Source: JBBDYG01 sp040901765 (GTDB lineage Bacteria; Planctomycetota; Planctomycetia; Pirellulales; Lacipirellulaceae). From it: a stretch of DNA of 49,708 bases. The translations under genes and the position numbers were made by a program. Below, piece by piece: positions 49,630-49,708 of this stretch (position 1 is the first letter of the stretch; each line of letters starts with the position of its first letter). The stretch spans positions 1 through 49,708 of the forward strand of contig JBBDYG010000012.1 in NCBI GenBank assembly GCA_040901765.1, given 5' to 3'. The notes beneath the pieces were generated by a model. The model saw only the letters and a program-made list of their open reading frames with translations. It was not told where the DNA came from and searched no databases.

Positions 49630-49708
49630 TCGTTTAGTGACCATGCAGTAATGGAAAGTTTTGCGGGAGGGCGAGGCCCTGTCGAGCGTGCTGGTCGAGT
49701 GCGGGGTC

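Overview
The window looks like a draft or metagenome-derived scaffold from a GC-rich planctomycete, probably Pirellulales-like. Evidence: two DUF1080 hydrolases, DUF1501/DUF1549/DUF1553 and DUF1552/DUF1592-type pairs with CxxCH motifs, PQQ-like propellers, PEP-CTERM proteins, a Cys-rich planctomycete repeat protein, DUF2007, and two N runs (19534-19543 and 48370-48469).

Layout. 1-6015: tandem DUF1080 genes, an Ala/Lys-rich protein, and a DUF1549/1553-DUF1501-DUF2007 operon. 6491-15808: an accessory island. 15819-20785: a flavin oxidoreductase, two small secreted proteins, nadA, a SpoA-domain protein and a secreted unknown. 20964-22031: a Cys-rich repeat protein. 22721-30766: two PQQ-like proteins, a degenerate receiver and a DUF1592/DUF1552 pair. 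31733-33139: a PIN toxin with a large partner. 33598-40175: a GH43 enzyme and a second DUF1549/DUF1501 pair. 40316-40876: a decayed PIN toxin with its antitoxin. 40900-49629: an oxidoreductase, a MITE, a seven-bladed SBBP propeller protein, thrS with a truncated neighbour, a second degenerate receiver, and a PEP-CTERM papain-fold-like protein.

The most unusual content is in the island. Three tRNA-like genes (7913-8007 minus, 9582-9674 minus, 13839-13931 plus) fold with a 9-bp acceptor stem and a 3-bp T stem, a long variable arm and a UAU anticodon. This is the 9/3 configuration of the class II 'allo-tRNAs'. Each lies tail-to-tail against a gene (or gene fragment) for a small ribbon-helix-helix protein, 0-3 nt from its stop codon. 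Two of these RHH genes are divergent from an IS1-like transposase, separated by operator-like palindromes, a terminator, and a conserved leader that can either sequester or expose the transposase start codon. The two transposase-bearing modules face each other across about 5.8 kb of cargo: an excisionase-like HTH, several unknown proteins and a MazF-type toxin operon. I read this as a mobile module carrying an allo-tRNA and a repressor as passengers. I do not know a description of that arrangement.

Intergenic space also holds several inverted-repeat cassettes built from short internal words, and a 99-bp MITE with clear terminal inverted repeats and a 10-bp target duplication.
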